Source: Erwinia sp039023475
Lineage (GTDB): Bacteria; Pseudomonadota; Gammaproteobacteria; Enterobacterales; Enterobacteriaceae
Assembly (NCBI RefSeq): GCF_039023475.1
Contig: NZ_JBCHVB010000006.1
Span: 62,001 to 126,000, forward strand
DNA: 64,000 nucleotides
Reading direction: 5' to 3'
A program made the position numbers and the translations under genes. Positions 41,872 through 51,205 of the stretch are shown here, piece by piece. The notes under the pieces were generated by a model. The model did no database searches and was not told the origin of the DNA. It saw nothing but the letters and a program-made list of their open reading frames with translations. Position 1 is the stretch's first letter. Each line of letters starts with the position of its first letter.

Positions 41872-43997
41872 CCCTGTCCCTCCTGCTGACCATAACGTCG
41901 GCGCAGCCGCTGGCGGATTAGTTCGGCCAGCGTGTTGACGATAAGCGTGAAGATCAGCAGTACCAGCGCGCTTAAAAACAGAACGCGGTAGTGCCCGCTA
42001 CCGGCGGCCGCTTCCGGCATCTCAATCGCCACGTTAGCCGCCAGGCTGCGCACGCCCTCAAACAGGCCGCCTTCAGTGACGGGGGTGTTACCGGTTGCCA
42101 TCAGCACAATCATCGTTTCTCCCAGCGCCCGGCCAAAACCGATCATCAGCGCGGCAAAGATCCCGGCAGAGGCGCCGGGCAGTACGACCCGCGTCAGCGT
42201 CTGCCAGGGCGTGGCGCCCAGCGCCAGCGATCCCTGTCCCAGCGAAGCGGGAACGCTGAAGATCGCATCTTCCGCCAGGGTAAAGATCAGCGGCACCAGC
42301 GCAAAGCCCATCGCCACGCCAGCGATCAGCAGATTGCGCTGCTGGTAATCGCCCAGCCGGTCGGCCAGCCGCTCGCTGAAAAGAAGGTGCTCAATCGACG
42401 GCAGCAGCCACAGGCAAAAGAGCGCCACCAGCAATAGCAGCGGCAGCAGCAGCCAGATTTCACGTCCCTCCGCGCAAAGACGTCTGCGCCAGATCGGCGG
42501 CAGCCGCTGTGAGGCCCAGCCGCAGAAAAGCAGTACGCCAGCCAGCGCCAGCGGAAGCAGCAGCACGCCCAGCAGCCGGTCCGCCAGCTGTGGCGCCAGC
42601 CACAATCCGGCGATCAGACCGATCACCACGCTGGGCAACGCGCCCATCATCTCAATGGCCGGTTTAACCCAGCGGCGCAGCCCTGGTGCCATAAACCAGG
42701 CGGTATACATCGCCGCGGCCAGCGCCAGCGGCGTGGCGAACAGCATCGCCAGCGCGGCCGCTTTCAGCGTGCCCACCACCACCGGCACCAGGCTGAATTT
42801 CCCCTGATAATCGTCGTTCGCCGAGGTGGACTGCCAGACATAATCCGGCGCAGGATAGTGCTCGTACCATACCTTTTGCCAGAGGCTTTGCCAGCTGATA
42901 TCTGGCCAGGGATTAGCAAGCCCTAAATGCTCCCAGTGGCCCTGCCGTTCAACCAGCAGCCCGTCGCCGCGTGGCGCAAAAACGGCATTCAGTACGCCAG
43001 GCGCCAGCTGATGTGAGAAAATCGCGCCCTGCTGTTTACTGGCAAAGAGCGACAGCGCGCCCGCCTCGCTTAGCGTGGCAAAGACGCGGCGGTGCGCCTC
43101 GCTGAACAGCTGAGGTCCGCCGGAGGAGCCGGTAAAATAGCGAATCTGCCGCAGGTGCGGGCCGGTTTCCGTGGCGATATCGAACCACTGGGCGATGCCC
43201 TTTTCATCCGCGATCAGCAGCGAGCTGCCGCCGCTGAGCAGGCCCATCGTTTTCGGTGACTGGGTCAGCGTATGCGTGTCACGCAGCGACAGCCCCTCAG
43301 GGGTTATTCGCCATACGCGTAACGTGTTTGCCGACAGGGCAAAAAGCAGCCTGCCGTCAGGTGTCAGCAGCAGCTGCGTCACGCCGCTGGCGTTCACGCT
43401 GAAACTTAAAGGTGAGCGGGAAAGCTGGAATTGCTGAACCGTGATACGCTCAGGGTTAGCCTGTGCCACCAGCCATTTTTGCGCATCGGGACGGGCAAGG
43501 CTTAACGGCGCCGAACGCAGGGCCGGGGCCGCCAGCGGTCTGTCACCCAGCGGGAACTTCCAGCGTGGTTCAGTACCGTGAAAATCGGGTTCCACCAGCA
43601 ACATGCCCGCTGCGCTGTTCAGCAGTATGCTACGGTTATCGGGCGTTATCGCAGCATCCGTGATGCTTCCGACCAAAGTTAGCGGCGCTGAAGAAGGCTG
43701 GCCCGCGAGAGGAATAAAGCTGCCCTCTCCGTGGTTATCAATGCGCCATCCCCACTGCTGTCCGGCATCCATACCCATCGCGATGGCAGGTCGCGTCTGG
43801 CTGAGGGCGATCGTCTGGCTGCTGCTGATGGCGGGCGAGGCAAACAGCGGCACGACAACCCAGATCAGCCAGACAAACAGCAGCAGCATAACCAGCAGGA
43901 TCGCCAGCCCGCACGCCATTACCACACGCCGCGTCAGCCGATCGATAAACCGGCGGCGGCCGTCGTTAAACTGCGCGGGAATGGGGGTTGGGCTCAT
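41868..43997 (-). CDS. pstC: PstC-like phosphate permease with periplasmic propeller domain
   Basis: The 709-aa permease has TM1 at residues 28-52, then a soluble periplasmic domain of about 340 residues made of short repeated beta segments (LLLTPDGRLLFALSANTLRVW is one, split here: LLLTPDGRLLFAL, SANTLRVW), suggesting a beta-propeller. The permease core starts near 400, with MGALPSVVIGL and the loop SLALGATPWQTLTRVVLP; ALGETMIVLMATGN is family-typical. No pstS lies nearby, so the binding protein is elsewhere or replaced by the inserted domain. It is divergent from ppk. Confidence 0.85.
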   Translation of the reverse strand: MSPTPIPAQFNDGRRRFIDRLTRRVVMACGLAILLVMLLLFVWLIWVVVPLFASPAISSSQTIALSQTRPAIAMGMDAGQQWGWRIDNHGEGSFIPLAGQPSSAPLTLVGSITDAAITPDNRSILLNSAAGMLLVEPDFHGTEPRWKFPLGDRPLAAPALRSAPLSLARPDAQKWLVAQANPERITVQQFQLSRSPLSFSVNASGVTQLLLTPDGRLLFALSANTLRVWRITPEGLSLRDTHTLTQSPKTMGLLSGGSSLLIADEKGIAQWFDIATETGPHLRQIRYFTGSSGGPQLFSEAHRRVFATLSEAGALSLFASKQQGAIFSHQLAPGVLNAVFAPRGDGLLVERQGHWEHLGLANPWPDISWQSLWQKVWYEHYPAPDYVWQSTSANDDYQGKFSLVPVVVGTLKAAALAMLFATPLALAAAMYTAWFMAPGLRRWVKPAIEMMGALPSVVIGLIAGLWLAPQLADRLLGVLLLPLALAGVLLFCGWASQRLPPIWRRRLCAEGREIWLLLPLLLLVALFCLWLLPSIEHLLFSERLADRLGDYQQRNLLIAGVAMGFALVPLIFTLAEDAIFSVPASLGQGSLALGATPWQTLTRVVLPGASAGIFAALMIGFGRALGETMIVLMATGNTPVTEGGLFEGVRSLAANVAIEMPEAAAGSGHYRVLFLSALVLLIFTLIVNTLAELIRQRLRRRYGQQEGQG

Positions 43998-44084
43998 ACT
44001 TCAGGTCGCTATCCGTTATGCCAGAAGCCGCTATGTTGCCCGTATGTGATTAATAAGACAATCAACAATGTCCGTTGGACTTTG

Positions 44085-44102
44085 TTGCCATACTCTCGCC
44101 AT
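44085..44102 (+). promoter_or_regulatory. Degenerate Pho-box candidate upstream of ppk
   Basis: Two imperfect direct repeats, TTGCCAT and TCGCCAT, are separated by four bases, the spacing of a PhoB box (CTGTCAT-N4-CTGTCAT). Five and four of seven bases match. It sits 64-81 bp before ppk and could also serve the divergent pst operon. Confidence 0.35.
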
Positions 44103-44165
44103 AATGAGGTGAGACAATGACCGGTCACAGGCGAATCAGGTCCTGAATCAGCATACGGAGTAAAA

Positions 44166-46226
44166 ATGGGTCAGGAAAAGCTATATATAGAAAAAGAGTT
44201 AAGCTGGTTGTCCTTTAACGAACGCGTATTACAGGAGGCGGCAGACAAAACGAATCCGCTGATTGAGCGCATGCGTTTCCTGGGAATTTACTCCAATAAC
44301 CTCGAAGAATTTTATAAAGTCCGCTTCGCCGATTTAAAACGCCGCATCATTATCGGAGAAGAACAGGGCACCTCCTCTCCCCCACGCCATCTGCTAAAAA
44401 AAATTCAGGCGCGGGTGTTGAAGGCTGACCAGGAGTTTGACGGACTTTATAACGATCTTCTGCTGGAGATGGCACGCAATCAGATCTTTTTGATCAACGA
44501 GCGCCAGCTTTCGCCAAACCAGCAAAGCTGGCTACGGCACTATTTCAAGCATGAACTTCGCCAGCATATTACGCCCATTCTGATTAACCACGACACCGAC
44601 CTGATCGAATTTCTGAAGGATGATTACACCTATCTGGCGGTCGAGATCATTCGCGGCGAAGAGATAAACTATGCGCTGCTCGAAATCCCGTCGGATAAAG
44701 TGCCGCGCTTCGTTAATCTGCCACCGGAAACACCGCGCCGCCGTAAGCCGATGATCTTACTTGATAACATCCTGCGTTACTGCCTGGGCGATATCTTCCG
44801 CGGCTTCTTTGACTATGACGCCCTGAACGCCTATTCGATGAAGATGACGCGCGATGCGGAGTACGATCTGGTTACGGAGATGGAGTCGAGCCTGCTTGAA
44901 CTGATGTCGTCCAGCCTGAAGCAGCGCCTGACGGCAGAGCCGGTACGCTTCGTCTACCAGCGCGACATGCCGGATGCGATGGTGGAGATGCTGCGTAAGA
45001 AACTGAATATCTCCAACTACGACTCTATCGTGCCCGGCGGCCGCTACCATAATTTTAAGGACTTCATCAGCTTTCCGAACGTGGGCAAGGCGAACCTGGT
45101 GAACAAACCGCTGCCCCAGCTGCGCCATATCTGGTTCGATCGCTTTCGCAACGGCTTTGATGCCATCCGTAACCGCGACGTGCTGCTCTACTATCCTTAC
45201 CACACGTTTGAGCACGTTCTGGAACTGCTGCGTCAGGCTTCCTTCGACCCCGCCGTGCTGGCCATCAAGATCAATATTTACCGCGTAGCCAAGAACTCCC
45301 GCATTATCGATGCGATGATCCATGCGGCCTATAACGGTAAAAAAGTGACCGTGGTGGTGGAGCTGCAGGCGCGTTTTGATGAAGAGGCGAACATTCACTG
45401 GGCGAAGCGGCTGACCGAAGCGGGCGTCCACGTCATTTTCTCGGCGCCGGGCCTGAAGATCCACGCCAAGCTGTTTCTGATATCGCGCCGTGAGAACGGG
45501 GAAGTGGCGCGCTACGCCCATATCGGCACCGGGAACTTTAACGAAAAAACCGCCCGCATCTATACCGACTATTCCCTGCTGACCGCCGATGCGCGCATCA
45601 CCAATGAAGTCCGCCGCGTGTTTAACTTCATTGAAAACCCCTATCGTCCGGTCAGCTTCGAACACCTGATGGTGTCGCCGCAGAACTCACGCCAGATGCT
45701 TTATCAGTTTATTGATAATGAGATCGCTAACGCGCAGAACGGGATCCCGGCGGCGATCACGCTTAAGATCAATAATCTGGTGGATAAGGGGCTGGTCGAT
45801 CGTCTCTATACCGCCTCAAGCGTGGGCGTGAAGGTGAATCTGCTGGTGCGCGGCATGTGCTCGCTTATCCCCAATCTGGAAGGCATCAGCGACAATATTC
45901 GCGTCATCAGCATTGTGGATCGCTATCTTGAGCACGATCGCGTCTATATTTTTGAGAACGGCGGCGATAAAAAAGTGTTCCTCTCCTCCGCCGACTGGAT
46001 GACGCGCAATATTGATTATCGTATCGAAGTGGCGGTCTCCATCCTTGACCCAATTCTGAAACAGCGCGTGCTGGATATTATTGCCATCCTCTTAAGTGAT
46101 ACGCTTAAGGCCCGCTTCGTAGACAAAGAGCTGAGTAACCGGTATGTTCCGCGCGGCAATCGCCGCAAGGTGCGCGCGCAGCTGGCTATTTACGATTACA
46201 TTAAAACGCTGGAACAACCTGATTAA
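44166..46226 (+). CDS. ppk: Ppk, polyphosphate kinase
   Basis: The 686-aa enzyme makes polyphosphate from ATP at the inner membrane. The phosphorylated histidine is in GLKIHAKLFLI (near residue 435) and the second catalytic His in RYLEHDRVYIF (near 592), both in PLD-like halves. The ATG follows GGAGTAAAA. It is followed by ppx six bases later. The neighbouring pst genes give the area a phosphate theme. Confidence 0.97.
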   Translation: MGQEKLYIEKELSWLSFNERVLQEAADKTNPLIERMRFLGIYSNNLEEFYKVRFADLKRRIIIGEEQGTSSPPRHLLKKIQARVLKADQEFDGLYNDLLLEMARNQIFLINERQLSPNQQSWLRHYFKHELRQHITPILINHDTDLIEFLKDDYTYLAVEIIRGEEINYALLEIPSDKVPRFVNLPPETPRRRKPMILLDNILRYCLGDIFRGFFDYDALNAYSMKMTRDAEYDLVTEMESSLLELMSSSLKQRLTAEPVRFVYQRDMPDAMVEMLRKKLNISNYDSIVPGGRYHNFKDFISFPNVGKANLVNKPLPQLRHIWFDRFRNGFDAIRNRDVLLYYPYHTFEHVLELLRQASFDPAVLAIKINIYRVAKNSRIIDAMIHAAYNGKKVTVVVELQARFDEEANIHWAKRLTEAGVHVIFSAPGLKIHAKLFLISRRENGEVARYAHIGTGNFNEKTARIYTDYSLLTADARITNEVRRVFNFIENPYRPVSFEHLMVSPQNSRQMLYQFIDNEIANAQNGIPAAITLKINNLVDKGLVDRLYTASSVGVKVNLLVRGMCSLIPNLEGISDNIRVISIVDRYLEHDRVYIFENGGDKKVFLSSADWMTRNIDYRIEVAVSILDPILKQRVLDIIAILLSDTLKARFVDKELSNRYVPRGNRRKVRAQLAIYDYIKTLEQPD

Positions 46227-46232
46227 CTCACT

Positions 46233-47765
46233 ATGCCAATAACCCAGAAAAATACGCCCAAACCGCAGGAGTTCGCGGCAATCGATTTAGGCTCGAACAG
46301 TTTTCATATGGTGATTGCCCGCGTGGTGGACGGTGCCATGCAGGTACTAGGCAGGTTAAAGCAGCGGGTCCATCTGGCCGACGGCCTGGATCATAATAAC
46401 GTGCTGGGCGAGGACGCGATCCAGCGCGGACTGAGCTGTCTGGCGCTTTTTGCCGAGCGTTTGCAGGGGTTCAGCCCGGCGAACGTCACCATTGTGGGCA
46501 CCCACACCCTGCGCCAGGCGGTGAACGCCGAGGATTTTCTGCGCCGGGCGGCCGATGTGATCCCTTACCCGATTGAGGTCATTTCCGGTCATGAGGAAGC
46601 GCGCCTGATCTTTATGGGCGTGGCGCATACCCAGCCGGAAAAAGGGCGCAAGCTGGTTATCGACATCGGCGGCGGCTCGACCGAGCTGGTGATCGGTGAA
46701 GACTTCGATCCTAAGCTGGTCGAAAGCCGGCGTATGGGCTGCGTCAGCTTTGGCAATATCTATTTCCCGGCGGGCGTCATCAGTAAAGAGAATTTCCGGC
46801 GGGCGCGCCTTGCGGCGACCCAGAAGCTGGAAACGCTCGCCTGGCAGTACCGCCTCCAGGGCTGGCAGTACGCGCTTGGCGCCTCAGGCACCATCAAGGC
46901 CGCCTGCGAAGTGCTGCTGGCGATGGGCGAAAAAGAGAAGCTGATCACCCCGGAGCGGCTGGAAAAGCTTTACGACGAGACGATCCGCTTTAAATCCTTT
47001 GACTCGCTCAGCCTGCCGGGGCTTTCTGAGGAGCGGAAAGCAGTCTTTGTGCCGGGCCTGGCGATCCTCTGCGGCGTCTTTGACGCGCTCGCCATTCGCG
47101 AACTGCGTCTTTCCGATGGCGCACTGCGGGAAGGCGTGCTCTATGAGATGGAGGGCCGCTTCCGTCATCAGGATATCCGCAGCCGCACCGCACAGAGCCT
47201 GGCGAATCACTACGCCATCGACAGCGATCAGGCAAAGCGCGTTCTCGACACCACCGAGCAGCTCTATCTTCAGTGGCGGGACCAGAACCCAAAGCAGGCG
47301 AATCCTCAGCTCGCTGCCCTGCTGAAATGGGCCGCTATGCTGCATGAGGTGGGCTTAACCATTAACCACAGCGGCCTTCAGCGGCACTCATCCTATATCC
47401 TGCAAAACACCAATATGCCGGGTTTTAATCAGGATCAACAAACGCTGCTCGCGACGCTGGTACGTTATCACCGCAAGGGCGTGAAGACCGATGATATGCC
47501 GCGCCTGACGCTGTTCAAGAAAAAACAGTTTCTGCCGCTTATCTTTCTTCTCCGGCTGGGCGCGCTGCTGAATAATCAGCGCCAGGCGACTTCCCGTCCC
47601 GAGACGCTGAAGCTGGAAACCGATGACGGCCACTGGACGCTCACTTTTCCGCAGGATTATTTCAGCCAGAACACGCTGGTTCAGCTCGATCTTGAGCGCG
47701 AACAGGGCTACTGGAAAGAGGTAACCGGCTGGCAGCTGATGATTCAGGAAGAACCTAACGGATAA
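46233..47765 (+). CDS. ppx: Ppx, exopolyphosphatase
   Basis: The 510-aa enzyme removes terminal phosphate from polyphosphate and also hydrolyses pppGpp. The actin-like nucleotide-binding fold shows AIDLGSNSFHMVIARV near the start, SGHEEARLIFMGVAHT near 117-132, and IDIGGGSTELVIG near 140; an HD-like C-terminal half follows. It is co-transcribed with ppk. Confidence 0.96.
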   Translation: MPITQKNTPKPQEFAAIDLGSNSFHMVIARVVDGAMQVLGRLKQRVHLADGLDHNNVLGEDAIQRGLSCLALFAERLQGFSPANVTIVGTHTLRQAVNAEDFLRRAADVIPYPIEVISGHEEARLIFMGVAHTQPEKGRKLVIDIGGGSTELVIGEDFDPKLVESRRMGCVSFGNIYFPAGVISKENFRRARLAATQKLETLAWQYRLQGWQYALGASGTIKAACEVLLAMGEKEKLITPERLEKLYDETIRFKSFDSLSLPGLSEERKAVFVPGLAILCGVFDALAIRELRLSDGALREGVLYEMEGRFRHQDIRSRTAQSLANHYAIDSDQAKRVLDTTEQLYLQWRDQNPKQANPQLAALLKWAAMLHEVGLTINHSGLQRHSSYILQNTNMPGFNQDQQTLLATLVRYHRKGVKTDDMPRLTLFKKKQFLPLIFLLRLGALLNNQRQATSRPETLKLETDDGHWTLTFPQDYFSQNTLVQLDLEREQGYWKEVTGWQLMIQEEPNG

Positions 47766-47767
47766 CT

Positions 47768-48376
47768 ATGACCGCTTTATTACCCGATAACTACTACACC
47801 GAAAAGTATCAGCTTACCGCCACGCACTCCGAAGTGGTTGAGGCGGTTTCGCTGATCCCACCTGGGCGGGCGCTCGATTTAGGCTGCGGTAACGGACGGA
47901 ACTCGCTCTACCTCAACCTGAAAGGCTTTGACGTGACGGCGTGGGATCTGAATCCCGCCAGCCTGGCGCGGCTGGATCAGATTGTGGCGGATGAAAATCT
48001 GCCCCGGATCCAGACGGCGCAGAAGGATCTCAATACGCTGCGCTTTAACGGCGCCTGGGATTTTGTGCTCTCCACGGTAGTGATGATGTTTCTGCATCCG
48101 GAAACCATCCCGCAGCTGATAGCCGATATGCAGGCAAGTACGGTAAGAGGCGGGTATAACCTGATTGTCGCGGCGATGGACACTGAGGATTACCCCTGCG
48201 ATCAGGGCTTTCCCTTTGCCTTTAAGTCCGGTGAACTGAGTGATTACTATCGTAAATGGCATATCATTAAATACAACGAGCACGTCGGACAGCTGCATCG
48301 CACCGACGAGCATGGCAACCGCATCCCTCTGCGCTTTGCCACGCTGCTGGCGCAGAAAGAGCAGATCAAAGCCTAG
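47768..48376 (+). CDS. tehB: TehB-like SAM-dependent methyltransferase
   Basis: The 202-aa protein closely resembles E. coli TehB, which methylates tellurite. The SAM motif is LDLGCGNGRNSLYL near residue 38, and LSTVVMMFL and GGYNLIVAAMDTEDYPC follow. It starts 2 nt after the ppx stop, so it is probably part of the ppk-ppx transcript. No tehA lies nearby. E. coli has no gene here. Its stop overlaps that of the convergent yfgF. Confidence 0.9.
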   Translation: MTALLPDNYYTEKYQLTATHSEVVEAVSLIPPGRALDLGCGNGRNSLYLNLKGFDVTAWDLNPASLARLDQIVADENLPRIQTAQKDLNTLRFNGAWDFVLSTVVMMFLHPETIPQLIADMQASTVRGGYNLIVAAMDTEDYPCDQGFPFAFKSGELSDYYRKWHIIKYNEHVGQLHRTDEHGNRIPLRFATLLAQKEQIKA

Positions 48377-50583
48377 CTGACCGTGGAGGAGGCCCCGGCC
48401 TCCTTTTCCTTCAGCGTCACCAGCTCGCCAGGCGTGCAGGGTTTACTGATGTGGAATCCCTGCAGGTAATCCACGCCGAGTTGCCGTAAAAGCGTCTCCG
48501 CTTCGCTTGTCTCCACGCTTTTGGCGATGACCTGCATCCGCTTAAGCCGGGCGATCACACAGATCGATTCGATAATCTGGTAATCCAGGCTGTTACTGAG
48601 CATATTGCGGACAAACTCCCCGTCTATTTTCAGCATATCGACCTGGAGCGCTTTCAGCCGGGTATAGCTGGCGTGGCCGCTGCCGAAATCATCAATCGCG
48701 ACCCGACAGCCAAGCTTGCGCAGCTGGACGATCGCGCTACTTCCCCAGCGGGAGTCTGTCAGCAGGGGAGATTCTTCAACCTCAATGATAAGCTGCCAGG
48801 GTTCAATATTGTACGCCTGCAGATACTCTTCTATCTCCCTGACCAGCTGCGGGCGACAGAGGCTGGCGGCAAACAGATTAATGGCGATCCTGATACCCGG
48901 CAGCGTTTCACGATGGCGATCGATAAAGGCCAGGCTATGCTGGATCACCCAGCGGTCAAGCTCCCAGGTCAGCCCGAATTCGTTGACGATGGGAATAAAA
49001 CCCTCGGGTTTAATCAGGACGCCATCGCTGTCTACCATACGCAGCAGAATTTCATAATAAACGTCTCCGCGAATGCCGCGGATTTCCTGCGTCATCAGCT
49101 GGAAGCCATCGTGGCGCAATGCGCTCTGGATCTCATTCAGCAGCGCAATCTTCTCACTGATGCGTCGCTGCACCAGCCTTGGGCTCTTCTGCTGCAGACT
49201 CTCCACCTGCCCGCTTCTGAGCGCGTACTCAGCCATGGCGCTCAGCTCGCCGAGCAGCTCATGCAGATGATTAAGCGGAGGCCGTACGCTACAGTAACTC
49301 ATTCCGACCGCCGGATGGATCGGCAGCCCGTCCCAGGTCAGATGGTAATCTTTGAGCCGGGCCGCTATTTTTTCGATCCTCGCCAGGTGCCCTTCGTAAT
49401 CCAGCCTTATCACTACATCAATGCCCGGCAGCTGATAGACCTTCTCTCCCGGTAAAAGATCGGGCATCAGATGCCCCGCCAGGCTGCGCTCATACTGAAT
49501 GCGCATTTGCAGACCATAGGTTCTGCTGAGGCGGTCAAGATCGGGAATGCTCAGAAAGCAGAGCGTGGACTGGGCAGCGCACGCCAGATCCTGATTCAGG
49601 GCGCGAAGGTTGGGCAAGCCCATCACCGGATCGATTAGCGCTACCCTTTTCGCTTTGCTGAGGGCATAACGCTGGCGCGTGCTGACAGCCGCCATCAGTA
49701 AAATTGTCAGGGTGAATACCAGCAGGTTTGCTGACATAACGGCCAGATGATAGGGATCGGTTACCGGACTGAGAAAGCGATCGCGTAGCTGATAAAGCAG
49801 CAGAAGCAGCAGCGCCCAGCTGACTGAGGTAAAAAGATAGCCGAAACGCAGGGCGGACCAGAGCATAAGCGGCAGCAGCAGCGGCAAACCATAATCCGTC
49901 GCCAGCAGGTTTTCCTCCCGGTCATCAAACTGAAGCAGCAGGCCCAGTAAAAAAATGACCAGACAGCCCCACACGATAAATTCATGTAGCCTGACGTCAG
50001 GCGCAAGCTGCCTTCTCATCCGGGCATAAAGTAGCCGGGAGAATGTGGGGTTACGCAGGCAGCGGATCACAAAATAGCAGAGCTGAATCATGGTCAGGCA
50101 GGAGAGCAGCACGGCCTGATAGTTGAGCAGCATAGAGAGTGAGAAAGCATTGCGGAAAAATATCGAGTGGCTGAGCGGCAGCAGACCTACGGCAGCCATC
50201 AGCTGCAAAAAGAGCGTCAGCAGGGTCGGGATCAAAAAAGCCAGCCAGAAAAGGCGAGCCGGCATCAGTTTCAGTTCACCGTCATCCGCGCACCAGCGGC
50301 GCCCCATCTGCATTTTGTATCCGCCCCAGCAGATGAACAAAACAAGCAGATAGATACCCACAATCACCGCCGCCGCCCCCGGCGGATAGCGATGGAAGTA
50401 GTAACCGAGCAGCGCCACCAGAATCCCCGGAAAGGCGCGCCAGTCATAAATAAGCAGCATCGCGACCATCATCGCCAGCGGCAGATAGATCAGGTATACG
50501 TAACCTTCAGGCATCCAGAGCCGGACGGAAAGCAGGATGGAGAAGGCATCATGGCGAGAGGCAGGAAGAGAGGAAGCCCCCAT
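48373..50583 (-). CDS. pdeF: YfgF/PdeF-type membrane EAL protein
   Basis: The 736-aa protein has an N-terminal MASE1-like sensor with about eight to ten membrane segments (residues 20-310), a degenerate GGDEF domain without a GGDEF motif, and a C-terminal EAL domain (about 480-725). Architecture and position match E. coli YfgF, an anaerobic c-di-GMP phosphodiesterase. The EAL signature is EILLR; Asn (INLFAASL), Glu (EVEES), Asp pair (IDDFGSG) and Lys (LKIDGEF) are present. The usual AEGVE motif reads AKSVE, which replaces a conserved glutamate by lysine. Activity is therefore doubtful. Confidence 0.9.
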   Translation of the reverse strand: MGASSLPASRHDAFSILLSVRLWMPEGYVYLIYLPLAMMVAMLLIYDWRAFPGILVALLGYYFHRYPPGAAAVIVGIYLLVLFICWGGYKMQMGRRWCADDGELKLMPARLFWLAFLIPTLLTLFLQLMAAVGLLPLSHSIFFRNAFSLSMLLNYQAVLLSCLTMIQLCYFVIRCLRNPTFSRLLYARMRRQLAPDVRLHEFIVWGCLVIFLLGLLLQFDDREENLLATDYGLPLLLPLMLWSALRFGYLFTSVSWALLLLLLYQLRDRFLSPVTDPYHLAVMSANLLVFTLTILLMAAVSTRQRYALSKAKRVALIDPVMGLPNLRALNQDLACAAQSTLCFLSIPDLDRLSRTYGLQMRIQYERSLAGHLMPDLLPGEKVYQLPGIDVVIRLDYEGHLARIEKIAARLKDYHLTWDGLPIHPAVGMSYCSVRPPLNHLHELLGELSAMAEYALRSGQVESLQQKSPRLVQRRISEKIALLNEIQSALRHDGFQLMTQEIRGIRGDVYYEILLRMVDSDGVLIKPEGFIPIVNEFGLTWELDRWVIQHSLAFIDRHRETLPGIRIAINLFAASLCRPQLVREIEEYLQAYNIEPWQLIIEVEESPLLTDSRWGSSAIVQLRKLGCRVAIDDFGSGHASYTRLKALQVDMLKIDGEFVRNMLSNSLDYQIIESICVIARLKRMQVIAKSVETSEAETLLRQLGVDYLQGFHISKPCTPGELVTLKEKEAGASSTVS

Positions 50584-50906
50584 GTGCTCTTGCTAAAGCG
50601 TTTAAGCCAGGCGGTGATTTTCATGTGATCCGATGGTAAATTGCGTTCCTGAAGCGGGCCTCGGGCAGGTCGGTTAACCGTTTTTGCGCCATAGTATGCA
50701 TAATTGCGCGTCCAGAATTGATCTGGAACAAAGATCCTGACGCTTTTACGCTTAACAGGAAGACCGCTTAGAGAAATGTGAGGGTTTACCTGTCAGACTA
50801 CAGATTCACCGCCTCATTTTCGCTTAAGCCGCCAATACCGTTGACCTTACCCCGCGGCTGTGCGTAAATTGCGCTACTGCCTACGGGCTTACCTCAGGAA
50901 CACCGC
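50584..50906. other. 323-bp yfgF-yfgG divergent promoter region
   Basis: No additional ORF is supported. The region holds an FNR-like site (50718-50731) and an inverted repeat ccaga-N5-tctgg (50712-50726) overlapping it. The yfgG ribosome site AGGA is at its right end. Confidence 0.55.
50718..50731. promoter_or_regulatory. FNR-like site upstream of yfgF
   Basis: The sequence TTGAT-ctgg-AACAA matches nine of the ten fixed FNR bases (TTGAT-N4-ATCAA). It lies about 135-148 bp from the yfgF start. E. coli yfgF is reported as an anaerobic phosphodiesterase under FNR control, which raises the plausibility. Confidence 0.45.
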
Positions 50907-51083
50907 GTGAACAGCGCTATGCCACTCTTTAAACGTAAAAAAACCAGCCAGATGACCCGTATCGTTCTGCTCGTCAGCTTCATTATCCTGGCTGCCCGCT
51001 TAATCTTTGTTGTCCCCGGCGCGATTGAACATCATCAGCAAAAAAAACAGGACGCCCCCGTACCGGCCGCCGTCACCAGGTAG
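50907..51083 (+). CDS. yfgG: YfgG, DUF2633 small membrane protein
   Basis: The 58-aa product has a basic N-terminus, the conserved MTRIVLLVSFIILAARLIF membrane segment and a hydrophilic tail beginning EHHQQKK. This closely resembles E. coli YfgG, which is divergent from yfgF in the same way. GTG at 50907 has AGGA seven bases upstream; an ATG four codons later is the alternative. In E. coli the protein affects nickel/cobalt stress responses. Confidence 0.87.
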   Translation: MNSAMPLFKRKKTSQMTRIVLLVSFIILAARLIFVVPGAIEHHQQKKQDAPVPAAVTR

Positions 51084-51205
51084 TACCCTCTGCCGGTTTC
51101 CCCGCGTAACATTGCCTGAAAAATTGTGACTTAATCGCCACTTATGCCCGTTTTAAGCAATACTTATTGCTCAGCCCGTTTTTTGTCAGGCCCAAGGGAA
51201 TTTTT

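Noticed and set aside
51157..51184. AT-rich hairpin with T5 in the mgtE leader, possibly a Mg2+ riboswitch
   Set aside because: A 7-bp AT stem is weak, and the 122-bp leader shows no M-box-like conserved elements; a terminator or attenuator is possible but unsupported.
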